This document shows, piece after piece, positions 34,129 through 42,935 of a stretch of 64,000 bases of DNA. The position numbers and the translations under genes were made by a program. Numbering within the stretch: the stretch's first letter is position 1; every line of letters starts with the position of its first letter. Origin of the DNA: Lawsonibacter asaccharolyticus. GTDB lineage: Bacteria; Bacillota; Clostridia; Oscillospirales; Oscillospiraceae. Where the stretch lies: the NCBI GenBank assembly GCA_003112755.1, contig BFBT01000001.1, forward strand, positions 2,170,001-2,234,000. Direction: 5' to 3'. Under the pieces are notes generated by a model that had not been told where the DNA came from, searched no databases, and worked only from the letters and a program-made list of their open reading frames with translations.

Positions 34129-35007
34129 TCACATAGAGGACAGCAGCCCCTCCAGCTCCTCCTTTGAGAAGTGGTAGACCTTGTCGCAGAACTGACAGGA
34201 CAAGTCGGCCTGTCCCTGCTCCGCGATGAGGGAGGAGAGCTCCTCACGTCCCATGCTGATCAGCGCTCGGGACACCCGCTCCCGGCTGCAGCTGCACCGG
34301 TACTCCACCGGGTGGGTCTCCAGGACCTCCAGCTGAAAGTCAGAGAGCACCTCTTCCAGCAGGCCCTGGGCGTCCAGCCCGCGGGAGAGGGCGTGGCTCA
34401 CAGAGCCCACCCGGCGAACGCCGGCCTCGATCTTGTCGATCAGGCCCTCCTCTGCGCCGGGCAGCAGCTGGATCAGATAGCCGCCGGCGGCCAGGACGCT
34501 CTGGTCCCGGTCCACCAGAACTCCCAGGGCGCAGGCGGTGGGGATCTGCTCGCTTTCCACAAAGTACATGGCGATGTCGTCGGCGATCTCCCCGGAGAAC
34601 AGGCCGATAGAGCCGATATAGGGTTCCTTCAGTCCCAGGTCCTTGATGACGGTGAGACTGCCGTCGGTGCCCACGGCGGCCCCCACATCCAGCTTACCGG
34701 GGACCTTCTCCATCAGCTCTACATGGGGATCCTGCACATAGCCCCGCACGTTCCCGCCGCAGTCGGAGACAGCCAGAATGGTGCCCAGGGGCCCGCCGCC
34801 CTTGATCTGGAGGGTGAGGGCGCCGTTGTCCTCTTTCAGCATATCCCCCATCATGGAGGCGGCCAGCAGGGTGCGGCCCAGGGCGGCGGTGGCCACGGGG
34901 AGCAGGGTGTGGATGGTGCGGGCACGCTCCACCAGGTCCCGGCCGGTGATGGCGACAGCTTTGACCGAGCCGTCGGCGGTGATGGCGCGGATGATATGGT
35001 CGGACAT
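34129..35007 (-). CDS. hslO: Hsp33 redox-regulated chaperone
   Basis: A 292-residue Hsp33. The C-terminal zinc switch CSCS ... CQFC holds the four cysteines that release zinc and form disulfides under oxidative stress; the core includes GGGPLGTILAVSDCGGNVRG. The ATG at 35007 (MSDHIIRAI) is the native start. It follows the methyltransferase gene by only 2 bp, so hslO, the methyltransferase and yerC form one minus-strand operon. Confidence 0.93.
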   Translation of the reverse strand: MSDHIIRAITADGSVKAVAITGRDLVERARTIHTLLPVATAALGRTLLAASMMGDMLKEDNGALTLQIKGGGPLGTILAVSDCGGNVRGYVQDPHVELMEKVPGKLDVGAAVGTDGSLTVIKDLGLKEPYIGSIGLFSGEIADDIAMYFVESEQIPTACALGVLVDRDQSVLAAGGYLIQLLPGAEEGLIDKIEAGVRRVGSVSHALSRGLDAQGLLEEVLSDFQLEVLETHPVEYRCSCSRERVSRALISMGREELSSLIAEQGQADLSCQFCDKVYHFSKEELEGLLSSM

Positions 35008-35009
35008 GA

Positions 35010-35762
35010 TCAGACTTCCTTTCGTGCGGTGAAGAAGATGCGGTCCTCCCCAGGCTTGGGGGGACGGTGCTTCAGATTTCCATATTGCTTGATCTGGGTG
35101 AACCCGGCGTCGCGGAGATAGCTGGTCAGCTCCTCCGGCGTGTAGGCCCGCTCCTCGTGGAGCTCCTCTCCCCGCTCCCACAGGCCGCTCTCCTCCTCCA
35201 GGCGGAAGATATCCATGAAGTAGGAGCAGACCCGGCGGCGGCGGGAATACTCTGCCCGCCAGACGCAGTAGGCGTCCTCCGTCTCGTCCAGAAAGACCTG
35301 GCCATCCAGGCCCTCCAGCTTGGCGGGGGTGTTGACGTCAAAGAGGAACAGCCCGCCGGGCATGAGGAACAGGTGGACCCGCTGAAAGGCCCTCCGCAGC
35401 TTTTTGGGGTCGGTGACATAGTTGATGCTGTCCAGACAGCACACGCAGGCGTCGATGGTGCCATACAGGTCCAGCTGATCCATGCTCTGGCACAGAAAAA
35501 TGGGGGCGATCCCCTCCGCATCCCGGTTCTTTTCTGCGGCCTGGGCCAGCATGTCGGGGGAGAGGTCCACCCCGATCATCTCATATCCCCGCAGGGACAG
35601 CTCGCGGGTGAGGGAGCCGGTGCCGCAGGCCAGATCCAGCACAGTGGAGCCGGGCAGGCCCGCCCGTTCAAAGTGGCGCTGGATGTATTCGGCCCAGGCG
35701 GCGTAGTCCACATCGGTGGTGAACTCATCGTAGCAGCCGGCCAGAAATCCATAGCTGTTCAT
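35010..35762 (-). CDS. SAM-dependent methyltransferase (class I)
   Basis: A 250-residue enzyme: motif I VLDLACGTGSLTREL, motif II GVDLSPDMLAQA, and SINYVTDP in the central region. The start YGFLAGCYDEFTTDVDYAAWAEYI is characteristic of a Firmicutes family of unknown substrate usually found near yerC. ATGA overlap with yerC and 2-bp gap to hslO. Confidence 0.85.
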   Translation of the reverse strand: MNSYGFLAGCYDEFTTDVDYAAWAEYIQRHFERAGLPGSTVLDLACGTGSLTRELSLRGYEMIGVDLSPDMLAQAAEKNRDAEGIAPIFLCQSMDQLDLYGTIDACVCCLDSINYVTDPKKLRRAFQRVHLFLMPGGLFLFDVNTPAKLEGLDGQVFLDETEDAYCVWRAEYSRRRRVCSYFMDIFRLEEESGLWERGEELHEERAYTPEELTSYLRDAGFTQIKQYGNLKHRPPKPGEDRIFFTARKEV

Positions 35763-36055
35763 TCCTGACGCTCCTTCAGACGGGGGATGACGGCCTGATA
35801 GCCATCGGCGCCGTAGTGAAGACAGCGGTTGACGCGGCTGATGGTGGCGCTGGAGGCGCCGGTGCGCTCCAGGATGTCACTGTATATCAGCCCCTGGTCC
35901 AGCAGCATGGCTACCTCCATCCGCTGCTCCATGGCTTTCAGCTCGGACACGGTGCACAGGTCCTGAAAAAAGCGGCGGCACTCATCCACGTCCTGTAAAG
36001 ACACGATGGCTCGGTACAGAGTGTCGCTGGATTCCTTCTCTAAAAATTTAGACAT
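35759..36055 (-). CDS. YerC/YecD-type TrpR-like regulator
   Basis: A 98-residue DNA-binding protein of the Trp-repressor superfamily: FFQDLCTVSELKAMEQRMEVA and the helix-turn-helix DILERTGASSATISRVNRCL. The family is nearly universal in Firmicutes; its ligand is not tryptophan in known cases and its targets are poorly known. First gene of the yerC-methyltransferase-hslO operon. Confidence 0.9.
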   Translation of the reverse strand: MSKFLEKESSDTLYRAIVSLQDVDECRRFFQDLCTVSELKAMEQRMEVAMLLDQGLIYSDILERTGASSATISRVNRCLHYGADGYQAVIPRLKERQE

Positions 36056-36216
36056 ATTGGGTGCTCCTTCTCCAGAGAAAATCTTGCCTCCCGGCGGCCC
36101 AACAAGGTCCCGCCGCGCTCTTTTATATTTTAACAGGCTAATCTATGAAAGTAAACGGGGAGTGAAGAAAAAAATCAAAAACCGGCCGCTCAAATGCGGC
36201 CTGCGGAGGTTTTGAC

Positions 36217-36477
36217 ATGAGCGAACGGGAATATAAAGCGCTGCGCAGTGTACCGGCTTCCACCTGGATGGAGGGCTTTTGTGTGACCAAGCAGATGGAA
36301 GAAGCCTGCATGTGCCTCATGAGCGGCGAAGTGTCGGTGACCGCCCAAAGTCAAACCGTCAGCCGAGCGCATAGGTTCCCTCTGTCAGTGGCAAGCTGTC
36401 AGCACGGCAAGCGGGACAGTATCGGAACGCCCACAGAAGTATTTGCCGCTGTGGGCGTTGCTTTACCCGTAAAATAG
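36217..36477 (+). CDS. Possible small hypothetical protein
   Basis: ATG at 36217 is preceded by GGAGG at 7-bp spacing; the open frame gives 86 residues starting MSEREYKALRSVPASTWMEG. The second half overlaps a terminator-like hairpin (36426-36459), so the true product may be shorter or the frame fortuitous. No family recognised. A GGCCGC/GCGGCC hairpin lies just upstream. Confidence 0.3.
   Translation: MSEREYKALRSVPASTWMEGFCVTKQMEEACMCLMSGEVSVTAQSQTVSRAHRFPLSVASCQHGKRDSIGTPTEVFAAVGVALPVK
36426..36459 (+). terminator. Terminator-like hairpin
   Basis: AACGCCCACAG (36426-36436) and CTGTGGGCGTT (36449-36459), followed by GCTTT; lies before the recombinase gene. Confidence 0.55.
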
Positions 36478-36505
36478 CCATATAGAACCATCAAGGAGGA
36501 GTACC

Positions 36506-37351
36506 ATGAGCGAACACAGACCAGCATTGGAACACATCCAGGCGTATGCGGACCATCTTCGGCTGGAAGAAAAAAGCGCCGCCACCGTAGAGAAATATCT
36601 GCGGGACGTCCGGGCCTTCGCCCGCTGGCTGGAGGGGCGGGAGATCACCAAGGAGCGGACGGCGGCGTGGAAGACCCATTTGGTGGAGCGGGGCTACGCC
36701 CCCGCCAGCGTCAATGCCATGCTCTCCGCCCTGAACAGTCTGCTGGACTTTCTGGGCTTCGGGGACTGCCGGGTGAAGTTTCTCAAGGTCCAGCGGCGAA
36801 TGTTCCGGGATGACAGCCGGGACCTGACCCGGTCCGACTACAACGCCCTCACCGCTGCGGCAAAGGCGCAGAACAAAACGCGGCTGGCTCTGTTGATGGA
36901 GGCCATCTGCGCCACCGGCATCCGGGTCAGCGAGGTGCAGTATATTACCGTGGAGGCGGCCAGAGCGGGCCGGGCGGAGGTCGCCCTGAAAGGCAAGATC
37001 CGCACCATCCTCATCCCCAGCAAGCTGTGCCGCAAGCTGCTGAAATACGCCAAACAGCAAAAAACCGCTTCCGGCGAGATCTTTCTCACCAGAAACGGGA
37101 CGCCCCTCAGCCGCCGTCAGATCTGGGCGGAGATGAAGGGGCTGTGCAAGACGGCGGGGGTCGCGGCCAGCGAGGTCTTTCCCCACAACCTTCGCCATCT
37201 GTTCGCCGCGGCCTTTTACCGGGCCAGCCGTGACATCGTGAAGCTGGCGGATGTGCTGGGCCATTCCAGCCTCGAGACCACACGCATCTACCTCCTGACC
37301 TCCGGGGCGGAACACCAGCGGCAGCTGGACCGACTGGGACTTGTATCGTAA
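36506..37351 (+). CDS. Tyrosine site-specific recombinase, candidate DNA invertase
   Basis: A 281-residue XerC/integrase-type protein. The N-terminal SAM-like domain (HIQAYADHLRLEEKSAATVEKY) is followed by a complete catalytic set: Arg140 in TGIRVSE, Lys in LKGKIR, His227 and Arg230 in FPHNLRHLF, His253 in LGHSS and Tyr262 in TRIYLL. AAGGAGGAG precedes the ATG. Its stop codon is 4 bp before the left arm of an inverted repeat pair, and no other element genes flank it. That placement suits a local invertase acting on 37356-37620 rather than a phage integrase. Direct proof is lacking. Confidence 0.85.
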   Translation: MSEHRPALEHIQAYADHLRLEEKSAATVEKYLRDVRAFARWLEGREITKERTAAWKTHLVERGYAPASVNAMLSALNSLLDFLGFGDCRVKFLKVQRRMFRDDSRDLTRSDYNALTAAAKAQNKTRLALLMEAICATGIRVSEVQYITVEAARAGRAEVALKGKIRTILIPSKLCRKLLKYAKQQKTASGEIFLTRNGTPLSRRQIWAEMKGLCKTAGVAASEVFPHNLRHLFAAAFYRASRDIVKLADVLGHSSLETTRIYLLTSGAEHQRQLDRLGLVS

Positions 37352-37419
37352 AGTCGAAATTCTCATTCTGTCTCATTTGCTGTAAATATAAAACTGCCAG
37401 AATTACATATTCCATGTAA

Positions 37420-37448
37420 ATATTACCACTTTCTTTTCAAAAGAGCAA
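37420..37448 (-). promoter_or_regulatory. Promoter inside the invertible segment, now pointing away from the surface-protein genes
   Basis: Minus strand TTGCTC (37448-37443), 17-bp spacer, TAATAT (37425-37420) with an extended -10 TGG. Inversion between the repeats would move it to about 37528-37556 on the plus strand, ~90 bp before the start at 37644. A small dyad TTACATATTCCATGTAA lies just downstream of its -10. Confidence 0.6.
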
Positions 37449-37480
37449 GAGCGGGACCTGCTTTTGAGCACAAAAATATG

Positions 37481-37508
37481 AGCCGCAAAATGGAATATTT
37501 TTGCGGCT
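37481..37508. terminator. Bidirectional hairpin terminator inside the invertible segment
   Basis: AGCCGCAAAA (37481-37490) and TTTTGCGGCT (37499-37508). It lies behind the promoter in either orientation and would block read-through from the recombinase gene in the present one. Confidence 0.6.
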
Positions 37509-37643
37509 TTCCTTGCTACGGCTTTTTACCTGTTTTTAGAACAGCAAAAGACGCCTTTCATTCGCTTTATCTCTCTTTGTATGGCCTATACAGCAAATGA
37601 TGGGACAGAATGAGAATTCTGAAAAGATTGGAGGCGATAAATA

Positions 37644-38072
37644 TTGCGAATGACTCTCTACGACTACTGCGCGGAGCGGGATGAGCTGGTCCTGCTGACC
37701 CAGTGGGCACCGGTCAAAAACAGGACGCTGACGCCAAGAGAGGGGTCCTATGGCAGGAGACAGAAGAACTGGCGTACTTACTGGCCCGAGAGGTGGCCGC
37801 CCAGTGGTGCGTCCCCCGACCTAACCCCGGAGCACGTGACAGCGGGAAGCCGCCGGATGGCTTGGCGGGAGTGTCCCAACGGTCATATCTGGAAGGCCGC
37901 CATTTATTCCAGGGCGGGGCCGCAGAAGTGCGGCTGTTCCCGTCTGCGCCGGGAAAGTCAGCCCAAAACGGCTGGAACGCTGTCGGCGGGCGCTGGAAGA
38001 ATGGGAATAAAATGGGGCCGGTCAGCTCTAATTCCCGGTCTGGAAAATCGTAACAGGAGGAACGAGAAATGA
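37644..38072 (+). CDS. Small zinc-ribbon-like protein, probably degenerate
   Basis: Starts TTG at 37644 (GGAGG at 9 bp) or ATG at 37650. The beginning TLYDYCAERDELVLLTQW and the later LTPEHVTAGSRRMAWRECPN followed by GHIWKAAIYSR resemble two halves of the repeated zinc-ribbon domain (C-P-x-G-H-x-W) found in many Clostridia; the linking part has changed frame, and the expected paired Cys of the first repeat are gone. Its TGA overlaps the ATG of the surface-protein gene by 4 bp, so it may act mainly as the leader cistron for it. Confidence 0.5.
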   Translation: MRMTLYDYCAERDELVLLTQWAPVKNRTLTPREGSYGRRQKNWRTYWPERWPPSGASPDLTPEHVTAGSRRMAWRECPNGHIWKAAIYSRAGPQKCGCSRLRRESQPKTAGTLSAGAGRMGIKWGRSALIPGLENRNRRNEK

Positions 38073-39543
38073 AAAAACGGATATTGTCAAGTTTCTTATC
38101 GCTGGTACTGGTATTATCGCTGATGCCTGTGAGCGCGCTGGCGGCGGAGGGACCGCAGAATGTGGCTCCTGCCGTGGTCACAGAGGAGCCTGGAGAGGTC
38201 CACGGTGAGCCTCCGGTGGAGGAGGCGGCCGGGCCGGAAGAGCCGGCCTGCATCTGCGAGTCCCTTTGTACCGGGGAGACCGTGAACACGGACTGCCCCA
38301 TCTGCACGGCGGACTATACCGCCTGCACCTATGAGGCTCCTGCTGATGAGCAGCAGGAGCCGGCGGGTGAACAGGGAGAACCTGTCGGCCCCACGGCGGA
38401 GGAACAGCTTACGGCGCTGATCGCGGCTCTGCCTGACCCAGCTGATATTGATCCGGAGGACGAGGAGCAGGTGGAGAGGATCAGCGACCAAATCTCCGAG
38501 ATCTACGCCTATGCCGAGGAACACGGCCTTGATGCGGAAAACGATGAAACCATCAATGCCGTGATTATGGCTCTCTACCCTGTGGAATTGCTGGAATATA
38601 CAGCTGAAGAGGGTACACAAGAAAATCCGTGGGATATTTCCGCTGAGGGCGAGGGAAACAATATCACTGCCTATCTGGAGAAAAACAACGGTGATGAGTC
38701 TACTCCCACCTATACGCTTGTCATCTCCGGAAGCGGTGCGATGGCGGATTTTCCTGACGCGGGTCAGGCTCCTTGGTATCTGTATTTTCCTGATAAAGGC
38801 GCTCAAACGGCGATTACTGAAATCACAATCGGAAAAGATGTGACCACCATTGGTGCCAATGCCTTTGTCTGGTGCAAAGCTGTCAAAAATGTGAACTTTG
38901 AAGCAGGAAGCGCATTGAAGGAAATCCACCTGAATGGCTTCCATTCACTGGTTCAATTAACATCCATTGAACTCCCTGCCTCGTTGGTGGAGATCGGGGG
39001 AGCCGCGTTTTATGGATGTACCGCACTTCAAACGGTTTCCTTTCAGGATCCGGAGAAGTTGACTATCATTGAAGACAGTGCATTTGGCTCTTGTAAAGCA
39101 CTGGAACACTTCAACTCGAACGTAGATGGAAAATGTGACATTCCTCAGAATGTTGTATCGATTGGTGGGATGGCTTTCCAATACTGCACCAGTCTAACAG
39201 ATGTAACGATCCCGGCAGGGGTGGAAACCTTGAGTGCAACATTTTATAGCTGTTCCAAGCTGACGTCTGTAACCTTTGCGCCTGGCTCCGTGGTAAAGCA
39301 CTTATCAGGCTCCAGTTCCAGCGATGTAGGTGTATTTACCGCAACAGCCTTAACCTCCATTGATCTGCCGGACAGCGTAGAAACGATAGGAAGAAGTTGC
39401 TTCCACAGATCAAAACTAACTGCGATTTCGATTCCTGCGCGGGTGCAAAGCATAGGAATCAATGCGTTTGCCGGGTGTCCTCTGACTTCGGTTACATTCG
39501 CAGAGAACTTTGAATTAAAAGAAATCGGCACAGGTGCATTGTA
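38069..39543 (+). pseudogene. SLH/BspA-type surface protein, N-terminal part interrupted by IS66
   Basis: Encodes a Sec signal peptide (LSLVLVLSLMPVSALAA), a short Cys-rich segment (CICESLCTGETVNTDCPIC), an acidic helical spacer, and BspA-type leucine-rich repeats of the LRR_5 kind from about residue 230 (IGANAFVWCKAVKNVNFEAG, IGGAAFYGCTALQTVSF). The reading frame stops at TAA (39542) 2 bp inside an IS66 element inserted at 39541. Removing the element and one copy of the 8-bp duplication restores an in-frame 1352-residue protein together with 43382-45968. ATGA overlap with the preceding ORF. Possible phase variation is discussed under the inverted repeats. Confidence 0.88.
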
Positions 39544-39567
39544 AGCGTCAAATATAATATGAGATAA

Positions 39568-39609
39568 AAAGAACGAGAGCAGCCAATACTTTGTCTGCTC
39601 TCATTCTTT
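39568..39609. terminator. Hairpin near the left end of the IS66 element
   Basis: AAAGAACGAGAGCAG pairs with CTGCTCTCATTCTTT; may stop transcripts of the element or from the host gene. Confidence 0.6.
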
Positions 39610-39644
39610 GCTTCTGGAAGCAATAAAAATTTTGAGACTACAAT

Positions 39645-39992
39645 TTAAGCAGGGCGCTCAAATTCGTCAGAGCAGACTGCATGGAAAAGTACAGCAAGAA
39701 ATTCAGCGGAACGCAAGCGCCTGTCAAGGTGTCTATGGGAAAGAGATTCCAACAAGGGGAGATTGTGCTTCCAGGCAATAGTAGATACAGTTCGAATATT
39801 TCGTTCCACCGCCTTCCAGTTCGTCCCATACTTCCTGGCGACATCGGGATACAGCCACTTTGTCACCAACAAAAGCCTGTCTTGCTGTTCCACGCACAAA
39901 GATACTGCATAAGCGGTATGGAGAAATCCTTTGTAATTAGCGGATATTCCAAGCTGGTATAATAGATCACAAATGGCTGAGGAGGCAACCAT
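39645..39992 (-). CDS. IS66 passenger: Spo0A C-terminal-domain-like protein
   Basis: A 115-residue protein whose whole length resembles the DNA-binding domain of the sporulation regulator Spo0A: ICDLLYQLGISANYKGFLHT, then LVTKWLYPDVARKYGTNWKAVERNIRTV. There is no receiver domain. It is the last gene of the element on the minus strand. It could regulate transposition or interfere with host Spo0A control; neither is shown. Confidence 0.7.
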   Translation of the reverse strand: MVASSAICDLLYQLGISANYKGFLHTAYAVSLCVEQQDRLLLVTKWLYPDVARKYGTNWKAVERNIRTVSTIAWKHNLPLLESLSHRHLDRRLRSAEFLAVLFHAVCSDEFERPA

Positions 39993-40046
39993 CGTATCAT
40001 CTCCTTATATGGTTTCTAAAGACTTTATTAAATATTTCAATCCCTT

Positions 40047-40733
40047 TTAAGTGGAGATTAGAACATCATCCTTGTCAAGAATATTGAGTGCTGATTTTTG
40101 CCCGGGGTAGATGATCTGGGCGTGCTTGTACCAACGCCAATCCAGGCGTTGTCCGCAATGGTCACAAAAGTTCTGGCCTTCACGTTCCAAAGTGGCCATA
40201 CACGCGGGACAGACAGGAAATGTGGTCAATCCGGCCGGGGATGTAAAAGCCATTGCTTGAGAAACCAGGAGCGGTTTGTTGCGCAGCAGCAACTTTGTAG
40301 TCGATTCAGGCGGAATATCAGACATTCCGAATATGTCAGGCGAGTCTCGGAAAAGAAAACCAGGGTCACGCTCAATGAATTCAAAAAACGGGATATCGGA
40401 TTGAATGTAGACAGCTAGATAGGTAATAAAAACGCTGGGATCTGGTTCCTGCTTCATAGAGCGTCCCAGATAAGAAAGAACCAAATCTTGTTCCACAAGT
40501 GCATCCCAGCAGCGATGCGCCAAGCGTATCACGCTCTTGTACACAGTTTCAGGCTTTTTATGAAGCAGTCTGGCAACATCGGGGTAAATATGTTTCGTTG
40601 CTTTAATATCGGACATGGAGATATGCTGTTCAAATAAGAGGTCATTGGTAATGTTTAGAGCAAGAACGAGTGGACGAATATTCGGACGAGTTGTACCAAA
40701 AATATTGCGCAGGAAAATTTCTGTGTTTGCCAT
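40047..40733 (-). CDS. IS66 passenger: Spo0A-C-like protein with zinc ribbon
   Basis: A 228-residue protein. The N-terminal ~110 residues again resemble Spo0A-C (DIKATKHIYPDVARLLHKKP, ETVYKSVIRLAHRCWDAL); near the C-terminus two Cys pairs (CPACMATL, CDHCGQRLDWRW) form a zinc ribbon. ATG at 40733 follows AAAGGTGG. With the neighbouring gene it forms a two-gene passenger module between tnpC and the left end. Role unknown. Confidence 0.65.
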   Translation of the reverse strand: MANTEIFLRNIFGTTRPNIRPLVLALNITNDLLFEQHISMSDIKATKHIYPDVARLLHKKPETVYKSVIRLAHRCWDALVEQDLVLSYLGRSMKQEPDPSVFITYLAVYIQSDIPFFEFIERDPGFLFRDSPDIFGMSDIPPESTTKLLLRNKPLLVSQAMAFTSPAGLTTFPVCPACMATLEREGQNFCDHCGQRLDWRWYKHAQIIYPGQKSALNILDKDDVLIST

Positions 40734-40909
40734 AAAAGAACCACCTTTCATAAGATAGTTCCATAATATGACAAGATCAGACAGATAGACGACATGGGAT
40801 AAAACAGGACAAAACTTCCTTGTTTTTCCACACCGCGGTGCCAATAATCCCTATTGGAAAAAGCAAAAGCGGGCTTACCAATGGCAATCCCGCTTTCACA
40901 AGATATATT

Positions 40910-42499
40910 CTATTTCTTTGTAATACAACATTCTGGGGGAATATTTTCCGGGAGCAGCTTTGCGGCCCAGTTCTTGTCGGTAACTGCCAGTCCGGGTGCC
41001 TTGGAAAACACATGAACCAAATATCGGTATGGATCAAGGTTATTCTCCCTGGCCGTTTCAATCAGACTGTAAACAATGGCGCTGCTCTGAGCACCGCCCT
41101 CCGTATTGGCGAACAGCCAGTTCTTCCGCCCCATCACAAAGGGTTTAATGCTCCGCTCCGCCCGGTTGTTGCTTATTTCCAGACGCCCGTCCTCTAAAAA
41201 GCGTTTCAGATATGGCCACTGCTCCCGCAGATAGTACAGCGCCTTTCCCAAAGAGGACTTGGGCGGGGCGGTCTTCGTTTCCGCCCATGCCAACAAAGCG
41301 TCCATCACCGGCTTGGACCGAGCCAGACGCTGGATATAACGTTCTTCCGGCGGCAGATCCGCTAGTTCCTTTTCAATGGCGAAAAGAATATTACAGTATT
41401 GCAGTCCCTCCAACGCCGTGCAGCCAACCTGCTGCTCTTTTGGCAAGGCGTTCACCGCCTCGTCAAACTTTCGCCGCAGATGCGCCCAGCAGCCAACCAC
41501 CCGGATGTTCTCCGGCAATCGGTGGTAGCCGGAATACCCATCCGCATGGAGCCAGCCCGTAAAGCCCTTGAGGAATGCTTCGGCATTCTCCGCCTTCCGG
41601 TTCTGCTGGTACTCATACAGAACTATGGGATGCTCGGCGTCTCCGCCAGTCCGGTACAGCCACATATAGCACTTGCTCCTGGCTGTCTGCCCTTCCAACT
41701 TCAGCACCTGCAAGGTTGTTTCATCCGCATGGAGAACCTCGCGCTGAAGCAACTGCCGGTGCAAGTGGTCATAGATGGGCCGCAGCCAGTCCTCCGCCAC
41801 CCGCAGCACCCAGTTGCTCATCGTCTGCCGGGAGAGCATCACCCCAGCACGATTCCATTCCTGTTCCTGCCGGTACAGCGGAGCGTACATCACAAACTTC
41901 TGCACCATGATATGGGCCACAGCCTCCGGGGAGGCATAGCTGCCCGAAATCAGGGGAGGCTCTTTGGGGGCTTTCAGGATAGGTGTTTCCGTCCCTGTCT
42001 GCTTGCAGTTCTGGCAGGCGTATGTAAAATAAACATCTTCCCGGATCTTCACCTGGGCAGGGACCATTACCAGAGTACGGCGCACCTCGGTCCCAATCTC
42101 TGTCATGAGCGTACCGCATTCAGGACAGTTACGTTCAGACTCCGGGACGCGGTGCTCCACCACCTCAACAGGGATGTTCTCAGGCAGAACCTCCTCCACA
42201 CGGGAGGATCGCTTCTGCCGGGTATGAGCGGCAACCCTGGTTTCCCTCGTGGCAGTCCTCCTGGTAGACAGCCATGCTTCCGTCTCATCAAACATGAAAC
42301 TCAGCTGGCCAACCAACTCCTCCTTCGTCTGCTCGGAGGATGTCCCATAGACCTTCTTTTTGGCAAGACGCACCTGTTCCATCAGCCAGTCCAGCTTCTG
42401 GTTCAGTTCGTCTCGTTCCGCCTTTAGAGACTCATATTCCGCACGGGAAATGGTCATCATTTCTGTGCTGCTTGTGGTAATGTTCACTTCGTTTTTCAT
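40910..42499 (-). CDS. tnpC: IS66 transposase (TnpC)
   Basis: A 529-residue DDE transposase. A coiled-coil start (YESLKAERDELNQKLDWLME), a zinc finger (CPECGTLM ... CQNCKQTG), the catalytic region VLHADETTLQVL, HADGYSGYHRL and the terminal Glu in ISNNRAERSIKPFVMGRKNW are all present. The ATG at 42499 (MKNEVNITT) is preferred to the upstream open frame. It needs TnpA and TnpB, encoded just upstream. Confidence 0.93.
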   Translation of the reverse strand: MKNEVNITTSSTEMMTISRAEYESLKAERDELNQKLDWLMEQVRLAKKKVYGTSSEQTKEELVGQLSFMFDETEAWLSTRRTATRETRVAAHTRQKRSSRVEEVLPENIPVEVVEHRVPESERNCPECGTLMTEIGTEVRRTLVMVPAQVKIREDVYFTYACQNCKQTGTETPILKAPKEPPLISGSYASPEAVAHIMVQKFVMYAPLYRQEQEWNRAGVMLSRQTMSNWVLRVAEDWLRPIYDHLHRQLLQREVLHADETTLQVLKLEGQTARSKCYMWLYRTGGDAEHPIVLYEYQQNRKAENAEAFLKGFTGWLHADGYSGYHRLPENIRVVGCWAHLRRKFDEAVNALPKEQQVGCTALEGLQYCNILFAIEKELADLPPEERYIQRLARSKPVMDALLAWAETKTAPPKSSLGKALYYLREQWPYLKRFLEDGRLEISNNRAERSIKPFVMGRKNWLFANTEGGAQSSAIVYSLIETARENNLDPYRYLVHVFSKAPGLAVTDKNWAAKLLPENIPPECCITKK

Positions 42500-42578
42500 A
42501 TCTTTATTATAACATAAAAACCCTTGAAATACCAGTTCTTTCAATGGTTTGCGAGAAAATAGCATCCAATTTTCAATG

Positions 42579-42935
42579 CTATACCATACTCAGGCCAGTC
42601 ACTGCTTTGTGCGCTTTGGGCTGTTCGATCTTCAGCCCTTCCATCAGCCAGCGGTACTGCTGCGGCGTCAGCATCTTCACCTCAACTTCGGACCTCGGCC
42701 ACTGGTACGCTCCCTGCTCCAGCCTCTTGTAGAGGAGGATGAAGCCATCCCGTTCCCAGTACAGCCCTTTTATTCGGTCCCGCTTTCGCCCGCAGAACAG
42801 AAACAGTGTGTTGGTGAATGGGTCCAGTTCAAACTGCTGCTGTACCATCGTGGCCAAACCATCGATCCCTTTGCGCAGATCTGTATATCCACAGGCGATG
42901 TAGACCTTGTCTGCTCCGGTAAAATCGTTCAGCAT
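42579..42935 (-). CDS. tnpB: IS66 accessory protein TnpB
   Basis: A 118-residue protein with YIACGYTDLRKGIDGLA, LFLFCGRKRDRIKGLYWERDG and the C-terminal LTPQQYRWLMEGL, the standard IS66 Orf2 signature. It overlaps tnpA by 7 bp, implying coupled translation. Confidence 0.95.
   Translation of the reverse strand: MLNDFTGADKVYIACGYTDLRKGIDGLATMVQQQFELDPFTNTLFLFCGRKRDRIKGLYWERDGFILLYKRLEQGAYQWPRSEVEVKMLTPQQYRWLMEGLKIEQPKAHKAVTGLSMV

Larger units (their letters stand above)
37356..37620. repeat. Inverted-repeat-bounded segment, candidate invertible promoter
   Basis: Left arm 37356-37384 and right arm 37589-37620 are inverted copies sharing ATTCTCATTCTGTC, then CA, then TTTGCTGTA, with one substitution and a 3-nt indel. 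The ~200 bp between them are A+T-rich, contain no gene, and carry a promoter reading left and a bidirectional terminator. The segment sits exactly between a tyrosine recombinase and the surface-protein operon. Confidence 0.75.
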
